Below, piece after piece: positions 10,430 to 22,484 of a stretch of DNA of 64,000 bases. The translations under genes and the position numbers were made by a program. How positions within the stretch are numbered: position 1 is the stretch's first letter; each line of letters starts with the position of its first letter. Origin of the DNA: Pachyseris speciosa (taxonomy: Eukaryota; Cnidaria; Anthozoa; Scleractinia; Pachyseridae); NCBI GenBank assembly GCA_016490735.1, contig JAEMWC010001485.1, positions 86,741-150,740 on the forward strand, written 5' to 3'. The notes beneath the pieces are model-generated. The model was not told the origin of the DNA. It saw only the letters and a program-made list of their open reading frames with translations, and did not search any database.

Positions 10430-11540
10430 ATTTCAAGTAGGTTTGATGGGGCTTAACAAAGGGAAGATGCTTTTTTAATTTACGCAGTACCGGTAGCGAA
10501 GAAGGAGGAGTATCAAATCTGCGTTAGGAATTAGAAGGCGAGGTAATAAATTGAAGCAGAACACAGTTGGACGTCATACAGCCAAAGATCAAGAACAAAT
10601 TAGTGTGTTCCGATATTCATGCACGTGGATCAAAACCGTATTTTCACCTTTGCTCGTTAATTGTTACTCATTCGTGATTAATTAATAGCCTGTTAATTTG
10701 TAATTTGGTTGTAAAGGAAAAGGTGGAAAGGGAAGGTCACAAAAGAGATGGGGGTAGGCTATATAACTGTCTCCTTCCAACAATTGAGGGGTTTTAGGGA
10801 AGGGAGAGAGGCTTATTTCAGAGGGGGAATAAATATGGGTTTATGGGTTTAATAAACAAGGGATAAAAAGTTGGTATCTTTGCTCATAGGACAGAATTAA
10901 CGTGAAGCCTAGCACTAATGTGTCATTCCCCAATATTTTGTTTTTCGTTTGTTTTTTTTTCCTTTTGGGAATTCTTTTTTTATTCAAAAGGGCACACCAG
11001 CTGTTTATCTTCACCGACATCAAGGGGTCCAAACAAGGAAGGGGGGATTGGAGTACGTCTTGGAGTTTGATCTGTAAAAAAATGAAAAAAAAAACCTTGC
11101 AAACCATAACTCAGATGTTCGAAAACTGTAATTGACTTAAAATATTAGTTTTTGTCGACTTTTTTCTTTTTAGTCAACGCTTCTCCGTCAATTAATTAGT
11201 GTTACTTTTCTTTGAGCGAACACATCTTTTTAAAATGTTTCCCTCGCCCTAATACTCTCCCTGGGTTTATTCTCCCCGGGCTTATTTTTGTGGTCCCCAA
11301 ACAGATTTGTGTACTAGATTCACAGACATATCGGGCGATAGAAAAAGAAAAGGTATACAGCATAACAAACAGCATCAACCTGCCCAAAGGTCTCCCTCAA
11401 AGCTTTTATTTAAAATGTCTGAGCTGCTAAGAAAGGCATCCACAAACGTTAACCTAAAACTTAGAATCAAAATTTGACTTGAACCCAAAAGAATAAAATG
11501 ATCATGATAACTCTTGGCTTGTTCAACGACGACAACAAGT
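10430..11540. repeat. 3'-flank block of locus 3
   Basis: Carries landmarks shared with 33760-34400 and 26690-27700: 'gttggt.tctt.' with 'cagaattaac', the 'gacatca.agggttc' segment, 'cagatgttcgaaaactgtaa' and 'agcatcaacctgcccaaagg'. No gene is visible. Confidence 0.6.
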
Positions 11541-11544
11541 TTAG

Positions 11545-11664
11545 TACCTGAATAGCTTTCATTTGTTCCTCTGTATCCTGGCATTCCTCTGTCCTTGTCA
11601 TTATCGCGATCCTTGGTGGAAAATAGCATGCCACGATGATAACCAAGCGAATCTCCAACGGTGC
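11545..11664 (-). pseudogene. Locus 3 exon 3 remnant with chimeric end
   Basis: From the acceptor at 11665-11666 it reads [18 protein letters not shown] then DRDNDK, then DRGMPGYRGTNE, and ends SYSG with TTCAG|GTACTAA, which is the end and donor of exon 2. The NCAV/WWY pocket half is absent. The unusual segment also matches non-coding flank sequence near 15196-15240. Confidence 0.6.
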
Positions 11665-12015
11665 CTGAAGAACGATGCACAATGCTTCGTTATTATAAAT
11701 CAAGTAGCAATCCGCACCAGAACCTGGAAGCAAGGCCTCCCATACAACATTACAGGTGTATTTTCTCATTACTCATTGTGTTGCTGACAAAATCAAGTTT
11801 GACCGGCCCTCGATTTTACGTTTTCTTGCAGGATCCCTTATCTAGTCGCATAGTTCAGTTCTGAACAACATTTTAAACTCTCGTTTAACGCTAAGCAGTC
11901 GTTTAGACTCTCTCAGGCACTTTTTTACTTACGAGAATAACGATCTTGTAAAAAAAAAAGATAAAAATAAAAAGATTTTAGCGTTACAGAGTTGTCAAAT
12001 AAAAAGCGTTAGTAC

Positions 12016-13497
<1,482 letters not shown>

Positions 13498-13607
13498 GTT
13501 TTCTGATCACAAAAAACACTTCAAATTCACCCAAACCATCAGGATCGATTTTGTATACTCCGCGATTTTCTTGCCAGACTTATAAACCTCCGCACAGTTC
13601 TTGTAAA
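13498..13607 (-). pseudogene. Locus 3 exon 2, 5' part
   Basis: Begins after the acceptor TTTCAG with YKNCAEVYKSGKKI, then loses the frame (a base is missing near 13563) and has two extra bases in the T-run where FCDQ should be. The other half of the exon lies 1.2 kb away across the insertion. Confidence 0.85.
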
Positions 13608-13980
13608 CTGAAAGCATTAAAAACTATCATCAAATCTCCATTGGATTAGTATTATCTCGAGTGAAATTATTTCCAATTGTTAAACGGGTAAGATCGTGAA
13701 AAATAAAAAGCTCTGACAACTTTAGAACGATCTTGGATTTTAGGCGTACGCTTGTTCAACTAACATTAATAAAACTAAGTCGCGAGTTTTTCTTCCAAAA
13801 CCTCTGCGAAAGTATTATTGAGTCTCAAAACGAAATGCAATCAATTTCCACCAAAAAGAAATGTCTTGAACAACAAATTAAAATATTCCCACACACGCTG
13901 CGATGCTGAACGGGAACTCAGGGAAAAAAACTCAAATGATTCCAGACAAATCAAGCCTTGAAGCAAGTAAGATTACAAAC

Positions 13981-14217
13981 CTTTTCCACTTGAACCGCCG
14001 GTTTGGTTTCTTTGTAGTGCTCTGATCGCTTCTTTTATTTCCGCCAGTTTTTGCTCGATTTTCTTGGTGTTCGGTCCGGCGTAGAAGTAATTGTGCACAT
14101 TATATTACACTGAGCCCTTTGCCCATCGCTGTTACCTTTCGTGGGTTTCACGGTGGAGATAGCAGGTGCCGCTACGACAACAGCGAACAGAACTGCTTCG
14201 AGGAAATATTTCATCAT
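13981..14217 (-). pseudogene. Locus 3 exon 1
   Basis: Signal peptide [20 protein letters not shown] followed by the family linker. Five extra bases at about 14098-14106 shift the frame before the coiled coil. The donor AAAAG|GTTTGT is intact. Confidence 0.85.
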
Positions 14218-14314
14218 AAACCGGTGGACTGATTTTGGTAACGTACAGCATCAAAAGCTTAGAGAACGATAAAATTCCCAAGCCATACTAGTTACAAACT
14301 CATTTGTTCGGTCA

Positions 14315-14336
14315 GAGGCGAGATTTTTCTCGTCTC
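14315..14336 (-). promoter_or_regulatory. Locus 3 hairpin palindrome
   Basis: GAGGCGAGA-TTTT-TCTCGTCTC about 100 nt upstream of the ATG. The TATA-like box expected about 20 nt further out is missing: sequence past 14350 is unrelated to the other promoters. Confidence 0.6.
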
Positions 14337-14684
14337 TAAAATGTACTTTCTACGTCATCATCTCAAACCCCTTCCGGGCTCCAAACACAGAGTTTCACCT
14401 CATTTATATATAAATAATGCAACTTCTACTATTAAACATTTTTTCTCCTTATAATATGTTTTTCATGTGCCTATTACGAGTACATTACACTAACAAAAAA
14501 AGGGGGGGGGGGGGGGGCACTGTGCTCGTTTCTTTACAACACGACGCCAAAGGGAAAATTTCAGCTGAAAAAGCTCAACGTCAAAGCAAATACGCAATGT
14601 TTCTAGTGTGCGCGCGCACGAGCGCGCGCTAAATGACGCCATAAATTATGCGCATTAAGGATGCACCATGCAATTGTGAGGAAT

Positions 14685-14731
14685 CACGTTAAACGGGGTT
14701 TGAACCCGTGACCTGGCGATACCGGTGCGAT

Positions 14732-14765
<34 letters not shown>
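14685..14765 (-). repeat. tRNA-like head of a SINE/foldback element
   Basis: The minus strand has an A-box-like TAGCTCAGTTGGTTAGAGC and a B-box GGTTCAAACCCC with a good T-arm. The anticodon stem does not pair and the base before the anticodon is C, not T. It is a decayed tRNA-derived promoter of a retroposon, not a working tRNA gene. It directly adjoins the inverted repeat at 14813-15042. Confidence 0.7.
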
Positions 14766-14768
<3 letters not shown>

Positions 14769-14812
14769 AAGCAAGTCAATTATGGGTTCATATGTTCCTG
14801 TGAAAGAAATGA

Positions 14813-15042
14813 GTGTGAATGATATATGAAATAAATCATATATGAACTGCGGAAATGAAATCAAATGAAGAATGATCCTCGCAGTTGTGAACGCAATTTA
14901 TACAATTGCGAGAAGAAGTCCTGGATTTTTTTCAGGCTTCTTTTCGCAATTGCATAAATTGCGTTCACAACTGCGAGGATCATTCTTCATGTGATTTCAT
15001 TTCCGCAGTTCATATATGATTTATTAAATATATCATTCACAC
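14813..15042. repeat. Long foldback repeat (arms of about 100 nt)
   Basis: Left arm starts 'gtgtgaatgatatatgaaat' and is matched in reverse by the right arm ending 'atatatcattcacac'. Inside are matching 'aactgcgg'/'ccgcagtt' and 'gaatgatcctcgcagtt'/'aactgcgaggatcattc' blocks and a loop around 14915-14945. Confidence 0.85.
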
Positions 15043-15044
15043 CT

Positions 15045-16230
15045 AAATAATTAGTAGTACGCTGAAATTCTCACAAAATTGTCGTTGACCTCATGAAAAC
15101 ACGTGACTTAGTTAAATAAATGGTTTGTAGACAAACACTTGTAAAACCCATGTTTTCAGTGTATTCATAAACTGTTTTTGTGAAAAACTTTATATTCATT
15201 TGTTCCTCTGTATCCCGGCATTGTCCTTGTCATAATTAACCACAGCCATTTAGTACTGATGAAAGTTATTCCCTTTTACACTGACCGTAACTTCTGTCCG
15301 AATGAATTGTTTCAAAAGTAAATTCTCTTTACGCACTTGTAATCAGTATTTACGGAAGTTAACATTATGACCATGATAAAAACCGAGCAAATGGATCTTC
15401 AGGTAAGAATCTTAAGCATATTACTCAAGTAAAACAAACGCACTGATCAGAAGTTCAGTTACTTTTCAGAACAGATAATCATTTCATCCGTAGCTCCTTG
15501 GTTAATTGTCTTTCTCTGATTGTTGAGTGGGACACGCATGTACAGAGCTCTGAGAATGGCTTGAATAAGTGTCGGCTCGAAAGAAAGAAATTAAATAAGG
15601 AGCTGAAGTAACGACGCCGACAACGGCGACGAGAACGCCACAAAACACTGAATTAGTCTGATGAGCAAAAATAATCGCTCTGCACATGCGTTTTGTCGTT
15701 CACTGCAAAACAACAAGGCGACAACGCCAAACCGGTGAATGATGGTAAACGAGACCACATGACGACGAAAGCTTAGAGCCAATCTCCTCAAGATATTTTC
15801 TGGATAGTTCAGGTTATTTTCCAGGAGGTACGAGCTTCTTAAAAGCACGCAGTACTTACCAACACTTCAGTTTATATTTTGAAATGCCATTTTTCTGCAT
15901 TTTTCAGAGTTTTGTCTGCATTTTCTTCGTGGTTCGTACTCGGTGATAATAAGTGAATCCATAAACAACTTGCTCGAAACAGGACAATGTTTTCCAAAGT
16001 TTCCAAGTTATTCTTACCTCAAAGTTGTGTCAACCTTTGTAGAAATAACATCCGGTAATTACCTCCGGTCAGTTGTAAACTTGCTTGTTCGTGGGCTCAA
16101 GTTCAATCCCACAAACCATTGCAAGTTGACCTCAAATCCGAGGACCGCTCGCAAAATGCGTGCAAATCATTTGAAAGCATTTGTGAACATTTCCTATCAT
16201 GTGCGATTGACTATATATTAAGCAAAGTAC
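15045..16230. repeat. 5'-flank block of locus 3
   Basis: Closely matches 37200-38340 upstream of locus 6, including 'caaaacaacaaggcgacaac' and 'ccaaagtttccaagttattc'. It is the same general block as upstream of loci 2, 4, 5, 7 and 9, but shorter. No gene supported. Confidence 0.65.
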
Positions 16231-16587
16231 ACAGTTTTCTGAAAAAAAATCCACCTTTAAGCATAAAACAACCCAGTTTGCCCATAAAATGCCAAATTGG
16301 GTGGGAAACACGTATCAAGAAATGGCCCATTGTAGTGGGGAAAATTCGTCTTCACAAGTCCAAACAATAGCCCCTTTGTTGTTTCTTGCGATGAGGGAAT
16401 TGTGCCGAGACTCGGCGAAGATGAATTCGAATCGACGCAAAATTGTCGGCGAGTCAAATTAGCGGCACTAGGGGAGAGGGGTTTGAAAAGTTGCACATTA
16501 AGGTGTTGTTAACACAGGGGTACCCAGGGGAGAAAATGCGCGACAGTATGCTTGGTCTCTCAATATGTTCTGTGCAACGGCGAACCA
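16231..16587. other. Unassigned spacer
   Basis: No ORF with recognisable protein features and no obvious repeat. Confidence 0.4.
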
Positions 16588-16828
16588 GGCGTGCGTTTCT
16601 CAAAACTCCGGAAACCATTTCGGGCCCGAAAAGTATTTTTCAAGTCGGTTTTATATCGCTTGCTACTACCTTGTTGAGCAAACTAGCCCAATGTATTTCT
16701 CAATTTTATAGCGTACTTTCTTGAAAGATTATTAAAAATATTACAAACCAATTTCTGGTAATGAATGTAGTGCACGTAAAATAGTTTTTCGGGCGAATTG
16801 TTTTCCGGAGTTTTAAGAAACGCACGCC
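16588..16828. repeat. MITE-like inverted repeat
   Basis: Left arm 'ggcgtgcgtttctcaaaact' followed by 'ccggaaa' is mirrored by the right arm ending 'agaaacgcacgcc', preceded by 'tttccggagtttta'. Arms are about 50 nt with a few mismatches and enclose about 140 nt. No clear target duplication. Confidence 0.7.
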
Positions 16829-17169
16829 AGCTGATTAAAACTTTATGAACTCGACAAGGATGATTTGCTGATAACAACCTTCACGAACTCGGTGCAAATC
16901 TAGAGTAAAACACAAAACCAAACAAAACTAAATCTTTTCTGAGGATCTTTTTAAGGGTTTTCGATGTTATTATTATTATTGTTATTGACATAAGCGTAAA
17001 TATTCCGTAATGTAACATCTATTTGACCGTCTTAAGCGTTTTTTCTAAATACATACCGAATAGCCCGTTTTGGAAATAAGTAATAAAGTTTATCATTATT
17101 GTTATTAACCCCAAACAAGAAACCTGGAAACGATTTTGGATCAGTTGATAATAGTACTCAGTACAACGC

Positions 17170-17640
17170 CGCAAAACAATGAAGCTTTTATCGATGGTTT
17201 AACTTGGTCAAGAGTTGTGAATTTTAAAACTAGCGTGCTTTACTCGTAAAAGAAGGAAAACAAAAAGCTTCGTGTATGAAAACTCGCGCTTTGGACTTGA
17301 AAAATCGCACGACTAAGCTGTTGGATTGAAAAAGGTTATTTCAAATTGGTCGTTCTAATTTAGTCTTAAAACAAAAGCATCGGTTGCTAGCGCGGCTCCT
17401 AAAAAAGAGGTGTTGGTCTTAAAACTATCTCTGTTTCACTCTCCTAGCGTAAAAGAAAAGAGAAGAAAAATTTTGTGTTTGGAAAAATACCCCTTAGGAA
17501 TTAAAAAAAACGCACAAGTTAAATCGTTGGATTGAAAAAATGATAGTTGAGGGTTGTTGGTCTAAGTTAGTCTTATAGCGAGAACTCTGGTGGCACGCGC
17601 GGCATTTAACAAAGAGGTGATATTTTAAACTATCACGCTT
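17170..17640. repeat. Diverged tandem repeat, period about 200 nt
   Basis: Two to three copies of a unit share 'taaaactat.', 'gttggattgaaaaa', 'tagtctta' and 'aaagaggtg' in the same order (copies near 17224, 17421 and 17626). No coding potential seen. Confidence 0.55.
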
Positions 17641-17989
17641 GGCTTGCTTGTTTTAAGACGTCCGGCCGATTTAAACCATTTGAAACGTGAACATTTTTTA
17701 GTCGTCAACAGTGCACGCTTTAGTTTAGTCAGTCTGCCTCTTGTTCCATTTATTGTTTCTATTTTGACAGAGAATCGTTGCGTTAATACGAAGAGAGAGA
17801 TTTTACTGACAAAAAGCGCGTAGACAGAAATCAATTATGATTAAGAGTAAAAGCGGCATTTTGAAGGGGAGCTTTATACTTTAGCTCAAATACAAACTTT
17901 TGAAAATTTGAATTTGTTCGCTTAAAACAATCCAGCTGGAGAAATCATTCAATTAAAGTGCTTGAAGCATTTGTTGTGGAACTTGAATC

Positions 17990-18360
17990 TTTAACACCCG
18001 ACGTTACTAATCGAACCAAATCGAACGTTCAATTAATGAAACCCAATCAAACTTGATCGAGCCCTAGGTTTGAGTTAGGTACTCGAACACAATCGAACTC
18101 TCACAAACAAAATTGGCATATCGAACGTTCAATTGAGGGCGATTAGGTTCGACCATGTTCTGTTTAAGGTTGGTTTGCATGGTCGACTTTGGATTCACGG
18201 TAGCCTGCGAGGCAAAGGAAGTGGGAAAACGGGAGCGCGAGCGGACGCTCTCCCACTTTCTAAAGCTTGAAACGCAGGCTAGTCATAGATTCACGGTGAT
18301 ATTTAAGTTGTTCGTTTGGGTTCGATTAGTTCGGAAATCGGAACAGTCGAACTTGTTGAA
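17990..18360. repeat. AATCGAAC-rich inverted repeat region
   Basis: Motifs AATCGAAC/GTTCGATT recur in both orientations (near 18018, 18028, 18090, 18125 and 18320). This suggests a decayed foldback element; boundaries are uncertain. Confidence 0.4.
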
Positions 18361-18719
18361 ATGAGTATGAATGTCTTTTGGCCAATTTGCAACCACTAAA
18401 CTAAAGAAGTTTTACTCCAAGTTCTACAAGTAAAGTGACAGTCGTAAGCGAGCGACATTCGGTGTTCCGACCCTCCATCCCTGTGTTGCTACTCGCGTCG
18501 TGCCAAATGTAACTCTTACCCTACCCCTTGGGGAAATTTTGTCATTACATGTACTTCGGTTTCGCCGAAGATGTAAATTCCCGCTCGTCGAGCAATTAGG
18601 AATTTTAAATCTCCCGTGGGCATTTAACATACTATTATATTATTTCAAAATGACCTTTTATGGTCTTTTCAGCACTTGTTAACAATGCCTATTGTTCACG
18701 AATTTTCCCCATGATTCAG

Positions 18720-19305
18720 GTTTTTAAAGCCCAACCTCAGGTACATTGTGGTCGAGCCTCTGCCCAAACAGCCATGTCGGTTGACGTCGTACCCAAGGCC
18801 TTGTGCGTGGGTTGATGCCACCGGCCCTAGGCGACAGATCGGGAAAACATGTCTCTGCGATAAGCCGCCTCGTGTGCACTGCATCGGAGACATTTGCTGA
18901 GACAAAACGCCTACCAAGAACACCGCACGAGGCGACTTGTCTATGGGTGGATAAATAACACTTTCCCATTGGTTTCTTTTCTTTTTTTTTTTTTTTCCAG
19001 AAAAAGGTCGTCTGACAATGCATCCGAGTTGACACTGAAAATTTGGGTCATTTTGTTTCCGCGACCTGACACACGAATTCAAGCAGTTTGAATTTGTGTG
19101 TCATATCACGGGGACAATATCTGGTCGCCGCGACAACATTTTCTCACAAAGTTAGGCGTGTCACACGAGGTGAATTGTCCCTGCGACCTGTCTTCGCGAC
19201 CGATGAGTGCGACTTAACGCCGAGTGTGTACCGACTTTTAAGCTTAGCAGTGACCAGCATCTATTTTCTCGTTAATGTTACTACTGAATCAAAGATATTG
19301 GTCAT
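18720..19305. repeat. Dispersed block R1, copy 2 (left part)
   Basis: Matches 1000-1340 and 50980-51230, with the 'cacgaattcaagcagtttga' hairpin and GCGAC-rich segments. It is interrupted at 19305 by the LINE and resumes at 20861. Confidence 0.65.
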
Positions 19306-19362
19306 ACATACATACATACATACATACATACATACATACATACATACATACATACATACATA
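19305..19362. repeat. (CATA)n microsatellite at the LINE 3' end
   Basis: About 14 tandem CATA units. On the minus strand this is a (TATG)n tail directly after the LINE 3' untranslated region. Confidence 0.9.
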
Positions 19363-20860
19363 AACTTTATTTTTTTCTCGAATTTAAGAGTAGCTATTAT
19401 AAAAGCTAATGTTTCCGAGAAAACAATAACAACAGAAGTCAACAAAACATACGATAACTTATAAACTACAATTCTGTACAATATTTACAATAATTTATTA
19501 ATAGCTAAAATAAAATAAACCTGTGTACAATATTATAAAAACACTATGAGCAGAAATTACAAATTTTACCAAATTTACATTAAGTTAAGGCTAGCTAATG
19601 CGTTTTTAAAGTCATTAAAGTTAGCAGTTCGAACAAAGTCCGGCAGTGAGTTCCATTGTTTAGCGGCATGATAAGAAAAGGAGCGAAGGCCAGAAGCAGT
19701 AGTTTTAGGTACAGGGAGTGTCAGAATGTAGTTACCGCGTAAGTTATAGGAAGTAGTACGAAGAGTAAACATATTCCTCATGTAAATAGGATATTTAGTT
19801 AAAAATATACTTTTGTAGAATAAAATTAACATATTGTGTATACGTCTTTTATATAGAGAAACGAGGTTAACTTTGTCCAATAAGTTGTTATATGTAGATT
19901 CGAAATCATCTAGAATGAACCTAAGAATCCTTTTATTGAGAGCTTCTGTTTTCTCGGTATTTCGCGCGCCACAGAAATGCCACACCGATGAACAATAGTG
20001 AAAGTGCGGCAAGATAAAGGCCTTATACAGTTTAACCAAAGTGGCCTTGGAGATCAGTTTTCTAAATCTTATCATGACATTTAACTGATTATTGACCTTT
20101 TTGCAAACCGAAGATACGTGTTTATCAAACTGAAGTTTGTTGTCAATGTTCATGCCAAATATGTCGATTGACTCGTTGACTGGAAAACAGAAAGTATACT
20201 CCGTGTCACCAAGGATCACCAAGGATTCAGTTTCGTTGATAATCATTCCACTGATTTGCTGTTTCTACTTCCTTACACAAGCATTTTTCTAGTGCCACCG
20301 GATCCCTGTCTGAGTAATAAATTTGATGGTCGTCAGCATAAGCGTTAAGCTTAGCTCTCTTTATATGATAGAAAAGATCGTTTATAAATATATTAAAAAG
20401 AATGGGGCCTAAAACACTACCCTGAGGCACTCCGCGCTTAACAGTCTCCCACGACGAGAAAGTGTCACCAATCTTCACCCTCTGTTGTCGATTTGACAGA
20501 TAGTCTCTTAACAGGGCACAACTATCCTCGTCTAATCCGTAGGCTTTGAGTTTGGCTAATAGCAGGGGGTGCTGTATAACGTCAAAGGCCTTTGACAAAT
20601 CCATACACACTATCCCCACAAGTTGTCCATCATCACGCATAGACCTCCACTCTTCTGTCATTCTTAATAACGATGTCTCACAGCTGTGAAACTTTCTATA
20701 CGAGCTTATAAAATCAGACAAAATAGAAGTGTAGAAGTCATTTAGCTGTGCGGCTAAAATCCTCTCATAAATATTGTTAATTGCTGGCAAAACTGTGACC
20801 GGCCTGTAGTTTGCCTTACTCGATTCGTCATCTTTTTTAAATAGTGGAGTGACTTGTCCC
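19306..20860 (-). mobile_element. 5'-truncated non-LTR retrotransposon (LINE)
   Basis: The insert interrupts block R1: the uninterrupted copy near 51230 reads 'ttggtcatgagaataaaggg', while here 'ttggtcat' at 19305 and 'agaataaaggg' at 20861 are separated by 1555 bp. The insert carries the 3' half of a reverse transcriptase ORF, a 3' untranslated part of about 270 nt and a (TATG)n tail. No clear target duplication is left. The RT type looks like the CR1/L2/Jockey group; the exact clade cannot be set by eye. Confidence 0.88.
19575..20858 (-). pseudogene. Reverse transcriptase fragment (frameshifted, N-terminally truncated)
   Basis: The upstream frame reads GQVTPLFKKDDESSKANYRP then VTVLPAINNIYERIL, DLSKAFDVIQHPLLLAKL, GVPQGSVLGPILFN and the catalytic box NAYADDHQIYY. 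The frame is lost near 20240 and resumes with MIINETESLVILGDTE, then FHYCSSVWHFCGARN and AAKQWNSLPDFVR, to the stop at 19575. Endonuclease and N-terminal fingers are absent. The catalytic YADD is intact, but the frameshift and truncation make it inactive. Confidence 0.85.
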
Positions 20861-21300
20861 AGAATAAAGGGAATGATGACTGATATGCTTGATTATATTT
20901 TGCCAATTGTTACCATAACAGCTGCATAGAGAACAGTGAGCAGTAAGGAGAATATTGATGTTGATATCAGAGCTTAAAGGATTTTGTTAGTTCCACAATG
21001 AGTAGCACGGGAACGGGACAGGATGTGAGGAGAATATTTATGTTGATATCAGAGCTTAAAGGGTTCTGTTAGTTACACGGTGAGTAGCATGGGACGGTAC
21101 AGGATGTTCTAGCATTCCGCGTTCTTTATCATTCACAGCTATTTCTTCAATCGTAACAGACATTTTCGCTTCTCGTCCTCCTACAGATACGGTATGTTCT
21201 GTAACCAATCCACCCCTTTTGCCTTTCTCGTCAATCACTGGTGTCTTGTGGGATATCATGGTATACGATGGCAAAGCATTGCGTAACTAGTATGTGACAT
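20861..21300. repeat. Dispersed block R1, copy 2 (right part)
   Basis: Continues R1 after the LINE, with local duplications of 'ttgatgttgatatcagagct' (20953 and again, as 'ttatgttgatatcagagct', near 21038). The 51300-51530 copy has similar duplications. Confidence 0.6.
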
Positions 21301-21790
21301 TGTCAGAAATATAAAAGCTTTCCCTCAGCTTCAAACGTTCACATACCGAGGTCAGTAAACAGTACTTACTGGAAATTGATAAGGGAAAAAATAAAAGAGA
21401 AACCTCGCAAACCATGCAGATCTTCAATAACTGTGAATAAGTTAAAAAATTTAAGTTTTGATTTCAAGCCGACACACAAATATTCTACTCCGCAAGTCCC
21501 CAGACTTATTTTTCTGGTACCCAAGCAGAGTTTATGGTGTACTTTTCCGGCAATAGATGAAAAAGGTGCTAGAAGCATCATAAACAGCATCAACCTACCC
21601 AAAGGTCCTTTCCACAGCTTTCAGTTGAAATTTCACGGCTCCTAAGAAATCCATCTACAAATCAAAACGTTAGAGCCACAGTGCGAGTTTAACAAATTTG
21701 TCGGAAATAATGTTAAAGAATCGAAAACGTCAAAAAATATATATAGGCAGCTAAACCGCAACAGAAACAAGACAGACAAATTCTATCATC
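21301..21790. repeat. 3'-flank block of locus 4
   Basis: Shares 'catgcagatcttcaataact', 'cccagacttatttttctggt' and 'agcatcaacctacccaaagg' with the corresponding regions of loci 3, 5, 6 and 9. No gene seen. Confidence 0.6.
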
Positions 21791-21797
21791 TTGGACC

Positions 21798-21803
21798 TTT
21801 ATT
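21798..21803 (-). terminator. Poly(A) signal of locus 4
   Basis: AATAAA on the minus strand about 430 nt beyond the stop codon, in a segment ('tctatcatcttggaccttta') conserved at the same place in other loci. T-rich sequence follows downstream. Confidence 0.6.
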
Positions 21804-22230
21804 CAGAATTCCTCTTACAAAAAGTTTGGGATGAGCAACTGACCAGAAATTACATGTATTTATGACCCGTAACTACTCGCTTAAAACTCATCTTACTAAT
21901 CAAACAGAAAATTTTGATGTTACCACTATCGGATTGAGAGACCTGAAGTGGCAGCTAAAACCTTAACCTATAAAAGAATATAGTCTGTCTGAAAGCTCTT
22001 TTGAAAATTAGAAAGATATTATCGCCACTTTGCCTAAAACTCTTCATATTTGTTGGATAAGGTTGCATATTGCAGTAATCAGTTTTTCTCTCTGGGGTGA
22101 AAGATTGGTCATCTAAGATCATTACAGTTTCTCTGATGTGAAACATTGAGGGTTCTATAAACTACAGTAAAAGCTTTTTAATCCCTTTAGTCCCCTTGGT
22201 CATGTTTTTTTAATGAGTACACAACAGAAC

Positions 22231-22484
22231 TCAAAAGTCCTTTGGACGTATCTTCATCTCGGACCTTTTCACAGAGTAGTTCTTTTTCCAGTGGTGCCAC
22301 ACCATTCCTTCACCACTGATCTTCCCATGGAGGTACAAACCATTCAGGTTAGAGTAGTAGCAGCCGTTGTACCACCAGGCGCCCTTTTGACTCACAGCAC
22401 AGTTGCTACTGTACTTGTCATTATCTCTATCTTTGGTGGTGAATGGCAAACCACGATGATAACCAAGCGAATCTCCAGCGGTGC
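22231..22484 (-). CDS. Locus 4 exon 3
   Basis: Ca-site and pocket half of the FReD. Variable residues are YSS after DNDK, SQ after NCAV, NG after WWY, YY after the Cys and ISGE after LHGK. It ends [18 protein letters not shown]. One residue shorter than locus 6 in the KKNYS segment. Confidence 0.88.

Noticed and set aside
14685..14765. Possible functional tRNA gene
   Set aside because: The anticodon stem does not pair, position 33 is not T, and it sits at the head of a repeat. The same objection (SINE head) applies to 46780-46845 and 60239-60305.
18696..19082. 128-residue minus-strand ORF in block R1
   Set aside because: It is low in complexity in part (Lys run) and not open in the other R1 copies.
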